64,000 nt of DNA. Origin: Pegea sp. RAD2-039. Lineage: Eukaryota; Chordata; Thaliacea; Salpida; Salpidae. The notes below the pieces were generated by a model. That model worked only from the letters and a program-made list of their open reading frames with translations, had not been told where the DNA came from and made no database searches. Where the stretch lies: the NCBI GenBank assembly GCA_034620365.1, contig JAQGEQ010000175.1, positions 1,302,001-1,366,000 of the forward strand, read 5' to 3'. A program made the position numbers and the translations under genes. Below are positions 49,571-63,892 of this stretch, one piece after another; position 1 is the stretch's first letter; each line of letters opens with the position of its first letter.

Positions 49571-51320
49571 TCACACGTACATATATACTTGAATTAGTAA
49601 TAAATAGGAAAACAATTTATTAAGAAAAATTTAAAAGTGATTTATCAATTTAATTTCGTATTGTAAATTACAAGGAAAAATTACAGTTTTTTAATGAACC
49701 TCCCCGTTTTTTCTAGTTTCTTTTGGTTATATAAGACGCATTCTTATCAGTTTTGATTATACATATCTAATAATGAAAACTTAGACTGAATGATGTTTTC
49801 AAATGCTTGTTTTAAAACTTGGTCAGTGACTCTTTAGTTACTATACAAAATTATAGATCAGTTATTATACAATTGATATTTTTCATCTTTTAAAGTTTCT
49901 TGTGTTTATTTATGTATTTCATATAATATATATTATCATTAACTTATCAGAACAAATAATTTGTATTACTTACAACGATTATTTTAAATACTATATAGAC
50001 TTTTATATCATATATCTTGCAATTGATAACTAATTTTAAAAAAGTAATAATCACCAAATTATTAATGATCTTATAAAAATTATTTACTCAAATTTTCTTA
50101 TATAGAACACAACATTTACAAATAACTTCTCTTTTGTAAGCTGTATAAATTTTCAACACAAGTAATTTTACTATCGTTCGTGGTCTTCGTTACGGATTTA
50201 TTTTAATGGTCAGACAGAGTTAGCTCTAATCGTAAAAACTCGTTTGTTATTTCACAAGTCTGATATGTGATTTCTTTCAAGTTTTTTTTTATAATTTTTC
50301 TTGTTCCTTACTCAAAAGAAATTTATAATTATTTTTAATCTTGTAGTATATCTTATTTAATATATTTAAAAAATTTTGTTTGAATGTTAGTTTTTTAAAA
50401 GCATGCTTTTCATATTTTTTATCTTATAAAGTGTTTGTTGCCATGTTAATTGTGTAAAGATATAATTTTTCCATTTTTAATCCGTACTTTTTTAACTTTT
50501 AAACTTAAAAGTGTTTATTATTTAACTTATTTAAACTTTGGTGAAAAATATTTTTTTTGAAACAATTTTTTGAACTTCATCAGACTTTTTATTCTCAAGG
50601 TAACAAGCTTTTAGTAATTAAATTGCTAAATACAATGTATTTACAAAATCTCTTAAATTTTTTGTATGAATTAAAGTTTTAATGATAGAATTAGTTAATT
50701 TTTTTGTAAAGCTTCAAATGCTTGTAATTACTTAGCAAGGTTATTTTGTAATGTTACTAATATCACATAATTTCTGTTTATTTTAGTCAAATGTTGACAT
50801 TAATAACTATTTAATTAATAAAAAAAGGTTATTTAAATAAACATTTTAATTATGTTATAATTTTTTCTGTTAAAACTATATAACTTTAATTAAACTTATA
50901 TTTAGTATTTATATTTTATTGATTTCAATTAGTTGATGAAGTAATGTTATTATACTGAAAGAGCGTTCTTTATCTAATTTTGTTATTGATTATATTAACT
51001 TATGGTTCTAATTCTTTGTTATCATTAGTTCAACAAAGGTAAATGTATAAATAAAACAAATAGTTTAAGGGTAAAGTATATAGATGTTTATTAGCATTAA
51101 TAAACAAAAGTAAAAACATAAATAACCTGGTAACATTTTTTGATAAAATATTCCTTAGATTTTATACTTATTATTTTAACTTATTTATATTAAAAAAAAA
51201 TACCTTTTTAGAAATTTTTTTATAATTCTAAATTTGTTTGAAGTAAATTAGGAATAATCACAGTGGTGATATTGCATTTTTAAGTATTTAAAAGACTATA
51301 AATCATTAAGAAAGTTGATA
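49571..51320. other. Non-coding 5' flank of the PTPN14 homologue
   Basis: Very A+T-rich, with long T runs and no coding I can support. It probably holds the promoter and 5' UTR of the phosphatase gene; no discrete element is recognised. Confidence 0.45.
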
Positions 51321-54300
51321 ATGCCATTTGGAATAAAATTAAGAAGAACAAGGAGATATATCCTATCTCAAAAGAATTCATTTTTGGTGAAAATTTGAAC
51401 TTATTATTTCTTTTTATTAACTACTTCTTTGTTTTTTCAATATTTTTATTAGTATATTTGATTTAGACTTTATAATTTTGTATTATTTATAAAATTTATA
51501 AACTAAAGAAATTAAGATTAGAGATTGAAATTTTAAAACTGATCTATTCTAAGTTTAAGAAGATAAGATTATTTTTATCAAATTATTTTATTTTGAATAA
51601 AAACTCTTCAAAATTTTAGTGATGTATTTGCTTCTGTATAACGTTTGTTCAATCATATGAAATCATTTAACCATGATAATTTAGATTTAAGCTATGTGAG
51701 TATAATATCAATTCAATTTGATATTTTGCTTTTCTAAATTTCACATATTTTATGAATTGACTGAACATTAATAAGATTAATAATCTATAAACAGATGAGA
51801 GTTCAGCTTTTGGACAATTCAGATATGGAATGCACATTAACTCTTGAAAGTACTGGAAGAGATTGCCTTGATGCTGTTGCAAGTAAACTCCAACTTACTG
51901 AGGTATTATGGGGTTTTCTATCATCTATTGCAATCATTTGTCAGGATTAACTAGTCTCTTTTTGAAAACACTTCTTTGATTGACAAGTTTAAATTTGAAG
52001 TTATAATTTTTTTAATGTAAGTTATCATTAATCTCAAGTAATCTTTCGATAAGAAAAGTTTATTGAAGGTATAAAATAGTTCAATAGACCGTAAAGGTAT
52101 TGTTATGCTAAAATTTTTCAATATCTATTTCAATTGATTCTTACGTTTGATTTTTTAGACTTTATATTTTGGATTGAGATATTTAAACAAGCAAATGAAA
52201 ATCAGATGGGTTGAATTAGATAAACCTCTAAAAAGACAGATTGACAAATATGCCCATGATGCAATCCTGTACTTTGGTGTTATGTTTTATGTTGCCGATG
52301 TAAATAGATTACATCATGAAATAACCAGGTTCAGTTTTGATCAATAATCAACCGTTTTTATAAATATTGTAGCTGGTTTCAGTAACTGTTTTGTTTTAAT
52401 TCAAATTTTATCCTCTAATTATTTCTCACCAACATACCTTCAGATACCATTACTACCTTCAAGTGAAATCAAATGTCATTTATGGAGCTTGTAGATGCAA
52501 TGAACATGAGGCTATTGAATTAGGAAGTTATCTTTTACAAGGTACTAGATTAGTTTTTGTAATTTATTGCTTTTAAATATAAAACTAATAACTTTGCTTA
52601 CAGCTGAGTTTGGAAATCATGATCCTGAAAAACACAATGTTGAGTTCTTAGAGAATTATACAATACTACCAGAAGTAAGTACATATGACGTCATATACTT
52701 GTAGTATGATGAGAAAACTTTTATTTTGTTTAAAGCATTTAGCTGAAGAACATGGAAGGTATATTGAGTTGTTGGAACAAGTAATTTCTTTGCACCAAAA
52801 ACACAGGTGATTGTATGTTTCACACATTTGTTGTTTGTTGGTTTCTATTTCATTCGAATAATAGATGATTAACAATCAAATTTTTAGGGGTTTATCTCCT
52901 TCTGATGCTGAGTACAATTACATCTTGAAGTCGATGTATTTAGTCGGATTTAGTCAAGACTCGTTTGCAGCTAAAGTAAGCTCAAAATATCTCGAATGTT
53001 TTTCTGTTTAATTTCTTCACTTTTCACAACTACCTTCTAAATCTTGTAAATTATAGAATAGTTTTGGTCATGGAATTCAGATTGGCACATCGTTTGCTGG
53101 TATCGTGATCACCACTTCTCAAAAAGAAGCAGCAGTCTGCCATGAGTGGCCGACAGTTGAAAATATTTCTTACACTAAAAATGTGCTGACATTTGAAATA
53201 CCAAGATCAAACGATGCAAATGTGCCACCGATCCAATTTTCTTTGGTATGTTTGTGGTTTTACTTTTAGTAGTTATTGTTTTTGTTGGTTTTAGGAGGAT
53301 TCAGATACAGCCAAGTATGTGGGTAAAATGTGTTGTGCAAAAAAGCATTTTTTCGTTACATCGCAAGAAGACAGCGAGTGAGTATTTGAAGCTCACAAAA
53401 TTCCTATCAATCACAGTTGTTATTTGATTAATTTCAAAGAATTTCAAATATTTGTGCATTTAAGTTTAAATGTCGACCAAAATTAATCTTCTTTTTGTTA
53501 ATCTTGAAGCACAAGTAAAGAATTTGCCAAGAGCAGTAAAATCAAACGACATCCAACACTACGTAAACGAAATGGTGATTCGGTAGGTTTATTTCTGAAT
53601 TAAAAAATAGAAATAAATGAAAATGTACCAAGTAGTAATCTACATTTCTCAAAAACCAACTCTTTTTTTTATTAAACACCTTTCTTTATATAATGACAGC
53701 TTTGTTTGAACAATTTTTCTCTTTGTGTTAGTTATTTCAGTTTTGCAGTGCTTAACAATGACATCATCAGCTAAATATGCTGCATAAGGAGAATAGCAAA
53801 CTTTACAATACTCTGTTGTGTTTTCTTGTCAACAGTTTAAGTTTTGCAGAGAATGAATGTTGAAAATTTGGCATGAAGCTATTTACAGAATAAACTTTTT
53901 ATTTAGGATACAGACGAATCAAAGAGTGTAACTTCTATACAAGTGAAAGCGGTCACTACATGCGGATCAGCTGGTAATCGAAACTTTTACATCTGATCTT
54001 GCATCTACTGACCAATTATATTACAGATAACATTGAGTGGTCAGCACCTAGTAATGATCACAGTCCCTATTTCTCATCTCAAAGCTCTCTTGATCATGAT
54101 TATGTGTCTCAAAACAGCTTGAATAAAACGGGGATTCCAAATGATATGAACGCAGTAAACCCGATGGCAATCACCGGTAGCATGTACAGCTCACCAAGTG
54201 TCCATTCTCTCACGCACTCACACCTTGGTGGAGGTTCACGAGCAGCTAGCAATGTTAGCATCAACAGTACTAATGATTGTCGACCTCTACCACCTTACCG

Positions 54301-57300
54301 ACCATCACCTGAGTACAACATGGCTGTTTTAAGGCAACATCGTCGCTTAAGCACCCAGTTTGATGCTCTTGGAATCTCATCTAACTCCCCTACATCATTA
54401 GCTGCGCAAAACTCTATTTGTTAGTTATTTTTGTGTCTCTTGCTCTTTTTAAATCAAATTTTTCAGCAAATATTCATCCGCAAGTACGCCAGCGACCCCA
54501 TTCAATGATATATTCACAACGAGAACTTCAAACCTCAAATCCAACAGCCATCAACCAACCACCATCTCGCAGACAGTCTTCAGTCCTCAACTATCGACGA
54601 AGCTTACAATCTGATAGCTCCATACTGGATTCAACTCCTACGGAAGTTGACAAGTTGAAAAGAGTCAACTTATTGATGAAGGATCGTAATGTAGATGATT
54701 CAAAGTTGACGGGAAGTACACCGGTGCTGGTGGAACCACTTTATCAGCAGAGGGTTTGTGACTCACAAGTAGCTCAGAAGCAATCGCTTCATTTGTTTTT
54801 ATATTTTTAGATGCAAGCTTTACACTTTACCAAACCACCTGCACCTTACGCCAGCACACCTGATCTTAATTATCGTAAGACAAATGGCATCGCGCACAGA
54901 TCGGTTGTGGATAAAAGTAATTCGAACTTCTCTCGCCGTCATCCACATCTTCAGCTGCCTGTTCTATCGACTGTCAACTCTTACTGTGAAACTAACAATG
55001 ACAACTCAGAGGTGATTACAATTTTACTCAGCAGCAGTAAAATGCCAACTGCTTCAAACCGTTTACAGCATTCGATCAAAAACAAGGCAGCTAATCCGGC
55101 AGCAGCGTATGATGCTTCTGAATATCATCAGGTTTAACCTTTTTGTTGACATTTCTTCATATTTTAATGAAGTGATTTTTGTGTGTAGGAAGCACACATC
55201 CAACCATCTTCACTTGATCTTGTTGAAAGCAAGCAAGCTGCTGAAGAAAATGTTAATTTATTTCTTCAATTTTTTCAAATAATCATCTAGAAATTTTTCA
55301 GGTTCAGAATTATTTGAATTTTGTGAAAACTTATCAAAATAGTCAAATGTTAGAACCTCAAGATGGTGATAACTCAACAGAAACTAATAACAAGTGGATG
55401 TCTTCTCTTGATAGAGGTTTGTTACAAAAAAATCTCAACCAATTTTCATCTTTTCAGTAAATTTTTAACTTTTCTGAAAATCTTTTAATTAAAAAAATGG
55501 AATGTCATGAATTTGTTATTTTCAAACTAAAAGTTAAAATCTCTTTAAATCTGGCTTAAGTTAATTACTCGAAAAAATGTTGCTACGAATTATATTGATA
55601 AAGTGGTTTAGAGATAGTGAATATACTTATGAAAATGATATATCACTAAAGTATGTATTGTAGTTGAGATAATAAAGATAAAAAAACTAATTTATCTAAC
55701 AGATGAGGATAATATATCTTCGCTAAGATCTCCGTCTCAGTCCATTAAAGCCCCAAATATCCAGCAGCAGGTTTGAATTTGATCATTCAATACATTTTTT
55801 ATAAAAGTATATTTTCTTGTTGAAAATTTATGTGGTTTTCAGCAAATCTCAAAAATTTCTTGCTTGTGCAATTCTAAATACTTGATCAGTTTTTCGTTTA
55901 GTCTCACCTAGTAATTAGTCATCTGATGATAAAATGAAAAACAAGTTCTTGAGATTCATCGATTTGTAGCTGCTGCTAACAAGCAGTCTGTAAATATCTT
56001 CATAATTTGTCAGTCAGCTTTTGACATTTTTCAATTGTTAATTTTGATTGATATATCAACTTTTTAAAGTAAAAATTGTTTTTCTAAAATAATATTTTTC
56101 AGAACATTTCAGTAAAGTTGCTTTTGTGATATAGAAACATTTTGTACTCCCAACAAACTTTTATTACTCTTTCAGTCAGTTTATTAAATTGTTTTGCTAT
56201 GAAACTCATAAAATGTTTAGTTGAAACATCATTAAATAGTTTCATTCTTTCAAACAGAATCTTCAAACTTTCTAATTTCTAATCTACATTTGAACTGTTT
56301 TTATTTCTCAGAATTCTCAATCGGTTTTTAACAACGAATTTGTAGAAGACAGAAACTTTGTAACAGATGAACATGGTACTTTCTTGTTTCTTTCAATCTT
56401 CTATCTCATTTCAATTGTTTCTTTCTTAGCAGCCAGCTATCAACATAGTGACAGAAGAGAGATTCTATCATCAAATGAAAATGGTGATGTAGTTCACCAA
56501 AACTCAGAATATTTTCCACAAATCTTCAACAATAACAATCAAGGTTTGAATCACTTTTTTCCACTTTGCTTATTTGATTGAACTAACTTTACAATTATTA
56601 AATTAAAATATAAATTCCAGAGATAATTTTGTGCTAAAAATATAAATGGAAATTTTGGCTTTTTAAATTTAATATTTTCGTAGACTATATGTTAAAGATC
56701 ATGACCTCTAACCTCCAAATTATATTGTTTGACCTATTCTTGCTTTCTCGCAATTATATAACTTGATTATAAGTCATCTGAAGCTGTAACTAACTGAGGT
56801 TAATATTGGATCTTTTCTTCAATGTTGTTCTATGCTATAATTTTAATTAAAATACTTCTGCTGGCTCTATTTTCAATTATCATCAGTTGTTCGAAGCTTT
56901 CGTCTCTCCAACAAAACCTCTATTCAATTTGTTTAATTTTTTTTCTCTCAATTCTTCAACACCTTCGTATACTTTCCTCAATCTTCTACTCGTCAATTTT
57001 ATTTTATAGATGAAACAGCAACAGACGCTCTCTACTCTTCAAAATGGTTTGTAAATATTAGCAAGCGAAGATTGAATGATTTTCATTTCTATTTTCATCA
57101 GTTTTAAAGGAGCAAGACAGAGCACTATCAGGCGAATGACACCGAACAGCAGACATTCTCAACATTTCGAATCTAACCCTGTCAGTCGAGATTATGATGA
57201 AAGAGTAAGACATACTCATCATTATCATCCACTCCGATTTCATATTTCTTTTTCTTCAGGTCCAAAAACTTGAAAATGAATTAAAAGGTGGTAATTTAAT

Positions 57301-58360
57301 GTCAGAATACGACAGCGTTCCACGAAACACTGGTCCATTGGTTGAAGGTGACCAAAAACGTGACCGGCACCCTGACATCCGGCCTTATGTGTCATCTTGT
57401 ATCACAATCCAACCCACTCTCACTAACACTAGAGGTTACATCAACGCGTCACGTGTTGGGGTTGGTACATCACCTCATCTGCTACATCAGCACATTTATC
57501 ATTCGACTGTTGATACAGACACAAGTTTGTGGCAAGGACTTCCAATATATCGCATGCCAGACACCAGCGCGTGGTTATGAGGTCGACTTTTGGGATATGG
57601 TTTGGAATGAACAGATATCTATCATCGTGTTACTAGCACAAGAGAAGGTTGTTGTTGTGTCTTATTCCACTTCATTACCACCTCGTGTATTTTTAGGAGC
57701 CTGGAAAAAGTGGCTGTTCACGTTACTGGCCCAGTGGCAAAGATAATGGAAATATTCCTTGTGTTATTTACGGTGAATATAAAATAATAACTCGATTAGA
57801 AGACGCGAAAACGTCCACTTGTCTCACTCGAAATCTGATTGTGGAGAAACGGAACTCAAAGCGAGCTGTTTGGATCTTCCAATATAGTGGATGGCCAGAC
57901 ACAGGGGTCCCGACTCATGCAGATGATTTTATTGGTTAATTTCAGCTTTAAAATGATAGTTTTGAAAATAACATCTGATATTTGTACAGCTTTCATGGAT
58001 ATATTCCAATCAATTAGACGTCAAGGCTTACATGACTACCGATTGCCTAGTGATATGACAGACTACAACGCTAATAGACCAATCGTGGTTCAGTGTTCGA
58101 CTGGATCTGGTAGAACAGGAGTGTTTATTCTCAGTGAAATTCTTTTGTATACTCTTGAACATAGCAAAGATTATGTAAGTTTTTTAATCACTTCACAGAT
58201 AATTGATTTAAATTGTATTTTTCAGCAAGCTAACCCATCTGTGCCAGCGATGTTATACCATTTCAGAAAGCAAAGAATGTGTTTTGTACAATATTTTTCT
58301 CAATATAAGTTTATCTACGAATCACTTATATGTTTTCTTAGAAAGTCACGTCTTATTTGA
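51321..58360 (+). CDS. FERM-domain protein tyrosine phosphatase, PTPN14/PTPN21 (Pez) homologue
   Basis: Cytoplasmic or junctional phosphatase that in other animals restrains YAP/Yorkie. Twenty-six exons, 51321-51386, 51795-51902, 52159-52328, 52444-52541, 52604-52674, 52736-52806, 52888-52975, 53057-53245, 53295-53377, 53510-53582, 53907-53973, 54027-54419, 54467-54753, 54811-55131, 55189-55251, 55302-55416, 55703-55770, 56312-56375, 56433-56543, 57010-57046, 57102-57204, 57260-57460, 57537-57647, 57697-57934, 57990-58174, 58226-58360, give 1171 residues; human PTPN14 is close to this length. The N-terminus MPFGIKLRRTRRY is near-identical to the family start; FERM domain to about 335; long Ser/Pro-rich middle with PPYRPSPEY and a STPDLNY motif; catalytic domain with GYINASR, DFWDMVWNEQ, WPDTGVP and C-terminus KSRLI. 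The signature is VVQCSTGSGRTG (Cys1101, Arg1107), where the family has H-C-S-A-G. The intron 57461-57536 has an unusual GTTGGT donor. Confidence 0.95.
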
Positions 58361-61184
58361 ATCATTTTATTTGCTTGGTTGCCTGCTTTTAAAACCTTTT
58401 ATTTCAAATTCATTTTTCTTTTTTTAACTATCTTGTATATAATCTTTGTTTACAATTTATGTGTCTGGTTACAATAGGTCAAAATCTTTTTTCTTCAACC
58501 AGATTATATCGTTTTTTTTATCTTAAATAATTCTACTAAACGATGATTTAGAGATAATTTGGAATTGATGATGTTATCTACATGAAGCATATTTTACATT
58601 CTAATTTTTTTGCTTTCTTTTCTCATATTTTGCAAAATCTTACAAATTAAATGGTTTTCTAGAAAATAACTTCAAGTTTTTAAATCAATTTCTTAAAATA
58701 ACTTGGAAGACTAAAAAAACTTATTATTTTTTCTAATTTTTTTGGTGCCTTAACACTAATTTCTTGTCAATAAGCTTTGGCATTATTTTACAACTTGTTT
58801 TTTCGATATTTTATATTCTAACAATTTCTACTGTTTTTGTTGCTGTTCTATAAAACCTTCTGTAACTTAAAAACTTCCATTTTGAATTCCAACTGATTTT
58901 ATAATTGGAATTCACATATTTCTTTATCAAAGGGTACATTAGAATTTCATCAAATCTTTTCATTGCATGGTACAACTTCAATTAAAGCAATTGTGATCAG
59001 ACATATTTACAAAATTTCATTTCTTTTGCGCAAACTTCAGCATGTAACAAAAAGTGCTCTTTGGTATTTGATAACAGACTTACCCTTTTCTAATCTTCTT
59101 ATATATGCTTGGTAAAGTTGATCTTTTATCTGCAAGTTTTTCAGAAACATTTGTCTACTAAATCAGTTATTTGATGAACAACAACTTTTCTACTTACTAA
59201 ATCAGATGAAGTGAATAGATGAGAGAACATTTTCTTGCCTATGCATTTTCATATCTCTGCATTGCCTCCTTTTATCGGTGTAGCCATTTATGCAGTAACT
59301 TATTTTTTATCACAATTTTTATTACATAAATCTTGTAAAGTCTTTTCTCAAACAATTTATAAACAAAAGCGAAGATTTTTTTTGTTTTTTTCTACTTTTG
59401 CAGAAAGATAATTTTTATTTTATCTGATTTAACATCAGATTTTTAAATCCATTTAAACTAATTGTTTCTAATTATTTAAAATTTAATTATCCTTTTTATG
59501 AAGTATTTTTATTAATAAATCCAAAACTTCTTTTCATCTCGATAATAAACTTCCTGAAAAACATTAAAATCAAAATTTAATTTGAGAACTTCATAATCTT
59601 TCCGACTTCTTTTTTAAAGGAGTTTTTTGTTGTTATCGTAACTAAATGGATACAATCTTCGCTTTATTGACTAAATTGATACGTTCCTAAAGTTGATAAG
59701 AAAGTATGGTGTTAATGAAAGTTAAAAGGAGGAAATTATTTTGTCATTTTATTTGATAAAACATTTCAAAATCATGATAAGAAAACTACAATTTTTATAA
59801 ACAGGTTTTTTAAGTAAAGCGTCTTTTATTTGCTACTAAAAATGGATCAAATTGAAATGAAAAGAGTTTGTTTTATTTGAAACTATTCAGATTACATTTT
59901 AATTTGAAGATCAATTTTGATTAACGAGAAATTAAACAAAACTTTAGGTTCATTTATAAGCTCAACAAATCTGTATTTTATCAAATAAGTTTTGTTATGA
60001 GGTCAAATAGAAAAGAAATAACTTGATTTGTTATCAAGCAAAACATTTCAAGCCACCATTTCTTTAAGGCCAATATGTTTTTTAAGATTTATTGTTTTAA
60101 ATATTAAAACTCCAAAATTACATCAATTTCAATAAAATTCAAAAAATGAAAAGATTTTCTTGAAGGTTGTATTTCCAAAAATTTTGATCCAAATGAAATT
60201 GTAAAAATAATGAAACTATTTACTACTTAAACAAACGCAATATTTAGATTTATTTTGAAATAGGAAATTAGAATTGGTTTGAAAATAAACCGTCATAAAA
60301 CATTTTTATTGAAATTTTAATTGTGGATATTTGAATCAATTTTTAAGTCATGGAAAATTACTTATGTCTATTTAAAAAAAAATCAAAGACGAAAGCTGAA
60401 ACAACAAAATTTTTTATGAAAAAATCGCATATATTTACTAATTAGCTTATTTAGTGTGACGTTAAGTAATTATATCTTTTTTTTAATTGCAAAACTCAGA
60501 ATCTTTTTTAAGTAAATCAGAACTGTAAAACTAAATAAACTTTTTCAATATTTTAAAAATAAAGCAGATGACATTTTACAGTTTTAATTAACTGAATTGA
60601 AAAAACAATAATTATTTTTTTGTATTAAATAGATTCAAATTTGTTCTTCTTATTAAAAAAATCTTTCAAGATAGAGAGAAAAATCATGAATAACTTTTCT
60701 AAATTTCATTTGTATTCTTGACCACCAACTAATAATTCTTCATTTAGAGTTTACAAAACTTATCTTTAAGATCGGAATGAATAAGAAATCGATTTTACAA
60801 ATAGAAATCTCTGATACAAGTCCTTATCAACTAAAGATTCGTGCCTTCTCCAGCTAAGCTCAACAAACCAAACAGGTGAGAATCATGCTTTTCTTGAAAT
60901 CAATGTCTATTAGGGAGTCTCTAAACCGAAATAGCTAGTTGAAATTTTACGACGAAATCATTTAGTACATCAAGTTGTAATTACAACTAACTACTTTTAT
61001 TACAGCAATACTTTCTTGTGAGTTAAGATAGGACACTTTAAATAGTAATAAGTTTTTAATAACAGTTTTGGGATACTTCGAAAATTTACTCCATCTTACA
61101 ACACAGAAAAGTGCAAAAATACTTGAATATTTCACAGTACAACTAATACATTTAGAGAGATGAACACACTGAGACAAAGATAAA
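58361..61184. other. Non-coding interval between two convergent genes
   Basis: 3' flanks of the phosphatase and radial-spoke genes. A+T-rich with T and A runs; no coding or recognisable repeat. A 78-codon minus-strand frame at 60962-61198 only overlaps the end of the radial-spoke gene out of frame. Confidence 0.5.
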
Positions 61185-63537
61185 TTAATCTTCATCATCT
61201 TCCATTTCCTCCATCTCTTCAGCAGCAGCCATTCTTTCTTCTTGGACTGCTCTTAAGGCTGCCTCTTCTTCAACAGCAGGATCAGCTGCTTCTGTGATTT
61301 CAGGACCACTTGGATACTCAGTTTGTACTTCAGGTGGAGGTGCTGGTGAGTAGTTTTGTGAGTTGTATTTATGTCCAAAACCAATATAAACATTTTCAAA
61401 TTTCCTATTAGAAATATTTAGAAATAATTGTTTATTGTGATTTAAGCTCAGTCAAACTGACATTCCATTAGAAAATGTAGTTGCACCAGGCCACAAGTTT
61501 GATTTGACAACTGCAAGAGCATATTGGGGAATGAGATTAGAGCTAAGAATGAAAGACCATGGAGGAGTATTATCAAGTGAAACATCTTCTGATAATGGTG
61601 TCAAGAGCATCGGTCCTGTTTCTGGAACAGGTTCATCAGCATTTTCTCTTTCTTCTTCTTCTTCATCATCTTCTTCGTCTTCTTCAATATTCTGTTAATT
61701 TGATATAAACAAAACTAATAAAAAATGTGAATTGAAAAGTTGACAAATTCTCACATTTTCTCTTTGAACAGAATTAAACCATTTACATCTTCCTTGAGGT
61801 AAAATATATTGCATATGATGAACCCATTTAGAAGAATCTAATAACTCCCGAGGAGTATATCCACCAAAATCACTATTCTTAACAAAATCCATTCTTCCAA
61901 AACCGTCTTCATCTTCTTCTTCTTCCTCTTCTCCAAAATGATAGTAAGAAAACGGACTGATCTAGAAATCATCATATTAATCTCCCTGATGTCGATTTCA
62001 ACTTCACAACAAAAATCTTTTAACTAACTTGGGTTCCAGCACTAATTCTTGCAATCATTGCTCGTAAATAGTTGGCTTCATTGCCTGGAAAAGGAGGATA
62101 AGAAACAATTGGAGCATCCAAGTTACCAGTAAACATCTTCTTGATCTTTCTACTGATAGAGATTTGATCTGGTGTCACCGGAGGTAGCTTGATCCACTCT
62201 TTTCCTAATCAAACAAATTATTTAGTGGTACAATAAAGATGTTGAGAAGAAAATACCTGGTTGACTGCAGACAAAATAGACAAATTTGTTGGTTCCAAAT
62301 CGGTTTTCTTCTTTTGGAAGAACAGGAGGAGGTTTGTAAGTTGATTTGGGAAAGTCATCTTCTTCTGCTTCACCTTGAACTTCTTCTTCTTCTTCAACAC
62401 TTTCAACTTTATCTTCATTCTGAACAATTTTTCATCAAAAATTTTTTCTTGTTTAATTGCAAGCGTCAAATTATTGAGAAATTAGTGAAACTGGTTATCT
62501 AAACCTTTTCATTTTCTTCTTCTTCTTCCTCTGCATCTTCACCTTCTCTATACTGAACCTCCCCAATAATGTAATTTGAGCTTGTTCCTAAAATTTTACC
62601 TGGAAATTCAGTCAGTTAATATATTAACTTTATATTATTATTTAAATTATTCTACCCCAAAATCGAACAGTTTGAAGAGGATTAGATTCTACAAGCTGGC
62701 TGAGAGCAAGAAAGATTTTATAAGTCTCTTCACGCCCAAGACCTACACCAGCTTGCTCAAAGTTAAAAGCAAGATCCATAATGTCAGGGAGGGGTGAATC
62801 TACTTCTTCGTCAGTTTCCTGTGGTTATAGAAACATTATATTTAGATTTTAAACAATTAAAGTTGATGTTTTTATAATTTACTACCCCTTATACCTATAA
62901 GTTAACAAGTCAATGCCTAAAAGTAGAAAATTGTAATGAGTTCAGAGTGAGAAAAACAATAAAAAGATTTTTAAGAATATTTAAAAAGTCACAAAACTTG
63001 ATTTATATAATAATTGTCAATTTTATATTACAAGAAATTTGATTTCCATTATCAAAAAAGAGACATTAACAGTTAATTTGAAATAGAATATTTATTGATA
63101 TTAAAGTTAAATAACTAAAAATATTAACCATTTCTTGTTCTTGTTCTGAAACTTTGCTAAATAAACCCTTTTGATCCTGAGCGAGTTGATATTGAAGAGA
63201 AGGAACATACTCATCAATAATTCTATCTTTTTCAGAAGTGAATTGCTCATGCTTCACTTGGCGGCTTATATTTTCAAAAATCTCAGTAGGGTTTACAGGG
63301 CGTTCATCAAACAGTTTTTTCAACACATTTGTCAAATGATCATATCTAAAAATAAAAATCGTAAATAATAAGTAAATTAAGTACTACAACTATACAAACT
63401 TACAGATTGGGTTGAGAATCAGTGCTAGATGTCAGGTATGCTTTTGCATTTATAATAGACATTTCTCTTTCACTAACATGTGTACCATCTCCACCAGCCT
63501 CACCTGAGTTCATATCACTTTCTTTTTTATCAAGCAT
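61185..63537 (-). CDS. Radial spoke head protein 4/6 homologue
   Basis: Structural part of the radial spoke head in motile 9+2 cilia, needed for a planar beat. Nine exons, 63404-63537, 63129-63345, 62656-62818, 62505-62599, 62257-62419, 62029-62204, 61755-61961, 61462-61691 and 61185-61404, give 534 residues in phase. Family blocks in order: [168 protein letters not shown], and an acidic tail. Three poly-Glu loops lie between blocks (coded by GAA/GAG runs at about 61650-61690, 61905-61935 and 62510-62535). The chosen ATG at 63535-63537 follows a possible acceptor; an upstream start is possible. The N-terminus is shorter than in vertebrate RSPH4A. Confidence 0.94.
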
Positions 63538-63890
63538 ACCGCTATTTAAATTTATATTTATGATCCTAATCAACAAATCTTTCAATTTAGCATCATCAAA
63601 AATAAAAATATGATAAATTCAAGTTACTTATTCAAAATTATTTATATTTATACCAAAATACCCACATAAGAAAGAATAAAATATATTGATTGAATTATTT
63701 TTCATCTTTATAAATACAAAATTGTCATTATTTTACCCGCTAATATCTTACAATAACAAAGTGAATAAAGAATAAGAAGCTTTGACTATCAACTAAACTC
63801 TCTGTTAAGCCTTTACATTAAACTTTCATTATTTCTTTTTATCTTTTATATTTATCTCACTCGAAACTAAAAAAAACTATAAATAAAAGT
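63538..63890. other. Upstream of the radial-spoke gene, no gene seen
   Basis: A+T-rich sequence. The in-frame ATG at about 63583-63585 would extend the radial-spoke protein by 16 residues (MKDLLIRI and on), but these are unlike the family and an AG acceptor lies between, so the shorter start is preferred. Confidence 0.4.
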
Positions 63891-63892
63891 CA

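Noticed and set aside
61504-61698. Plus-strand frame ending in a run of serines
   Set aside because: It is the antisense of the poly-Glu coding stretch of the radial-spoke exon.
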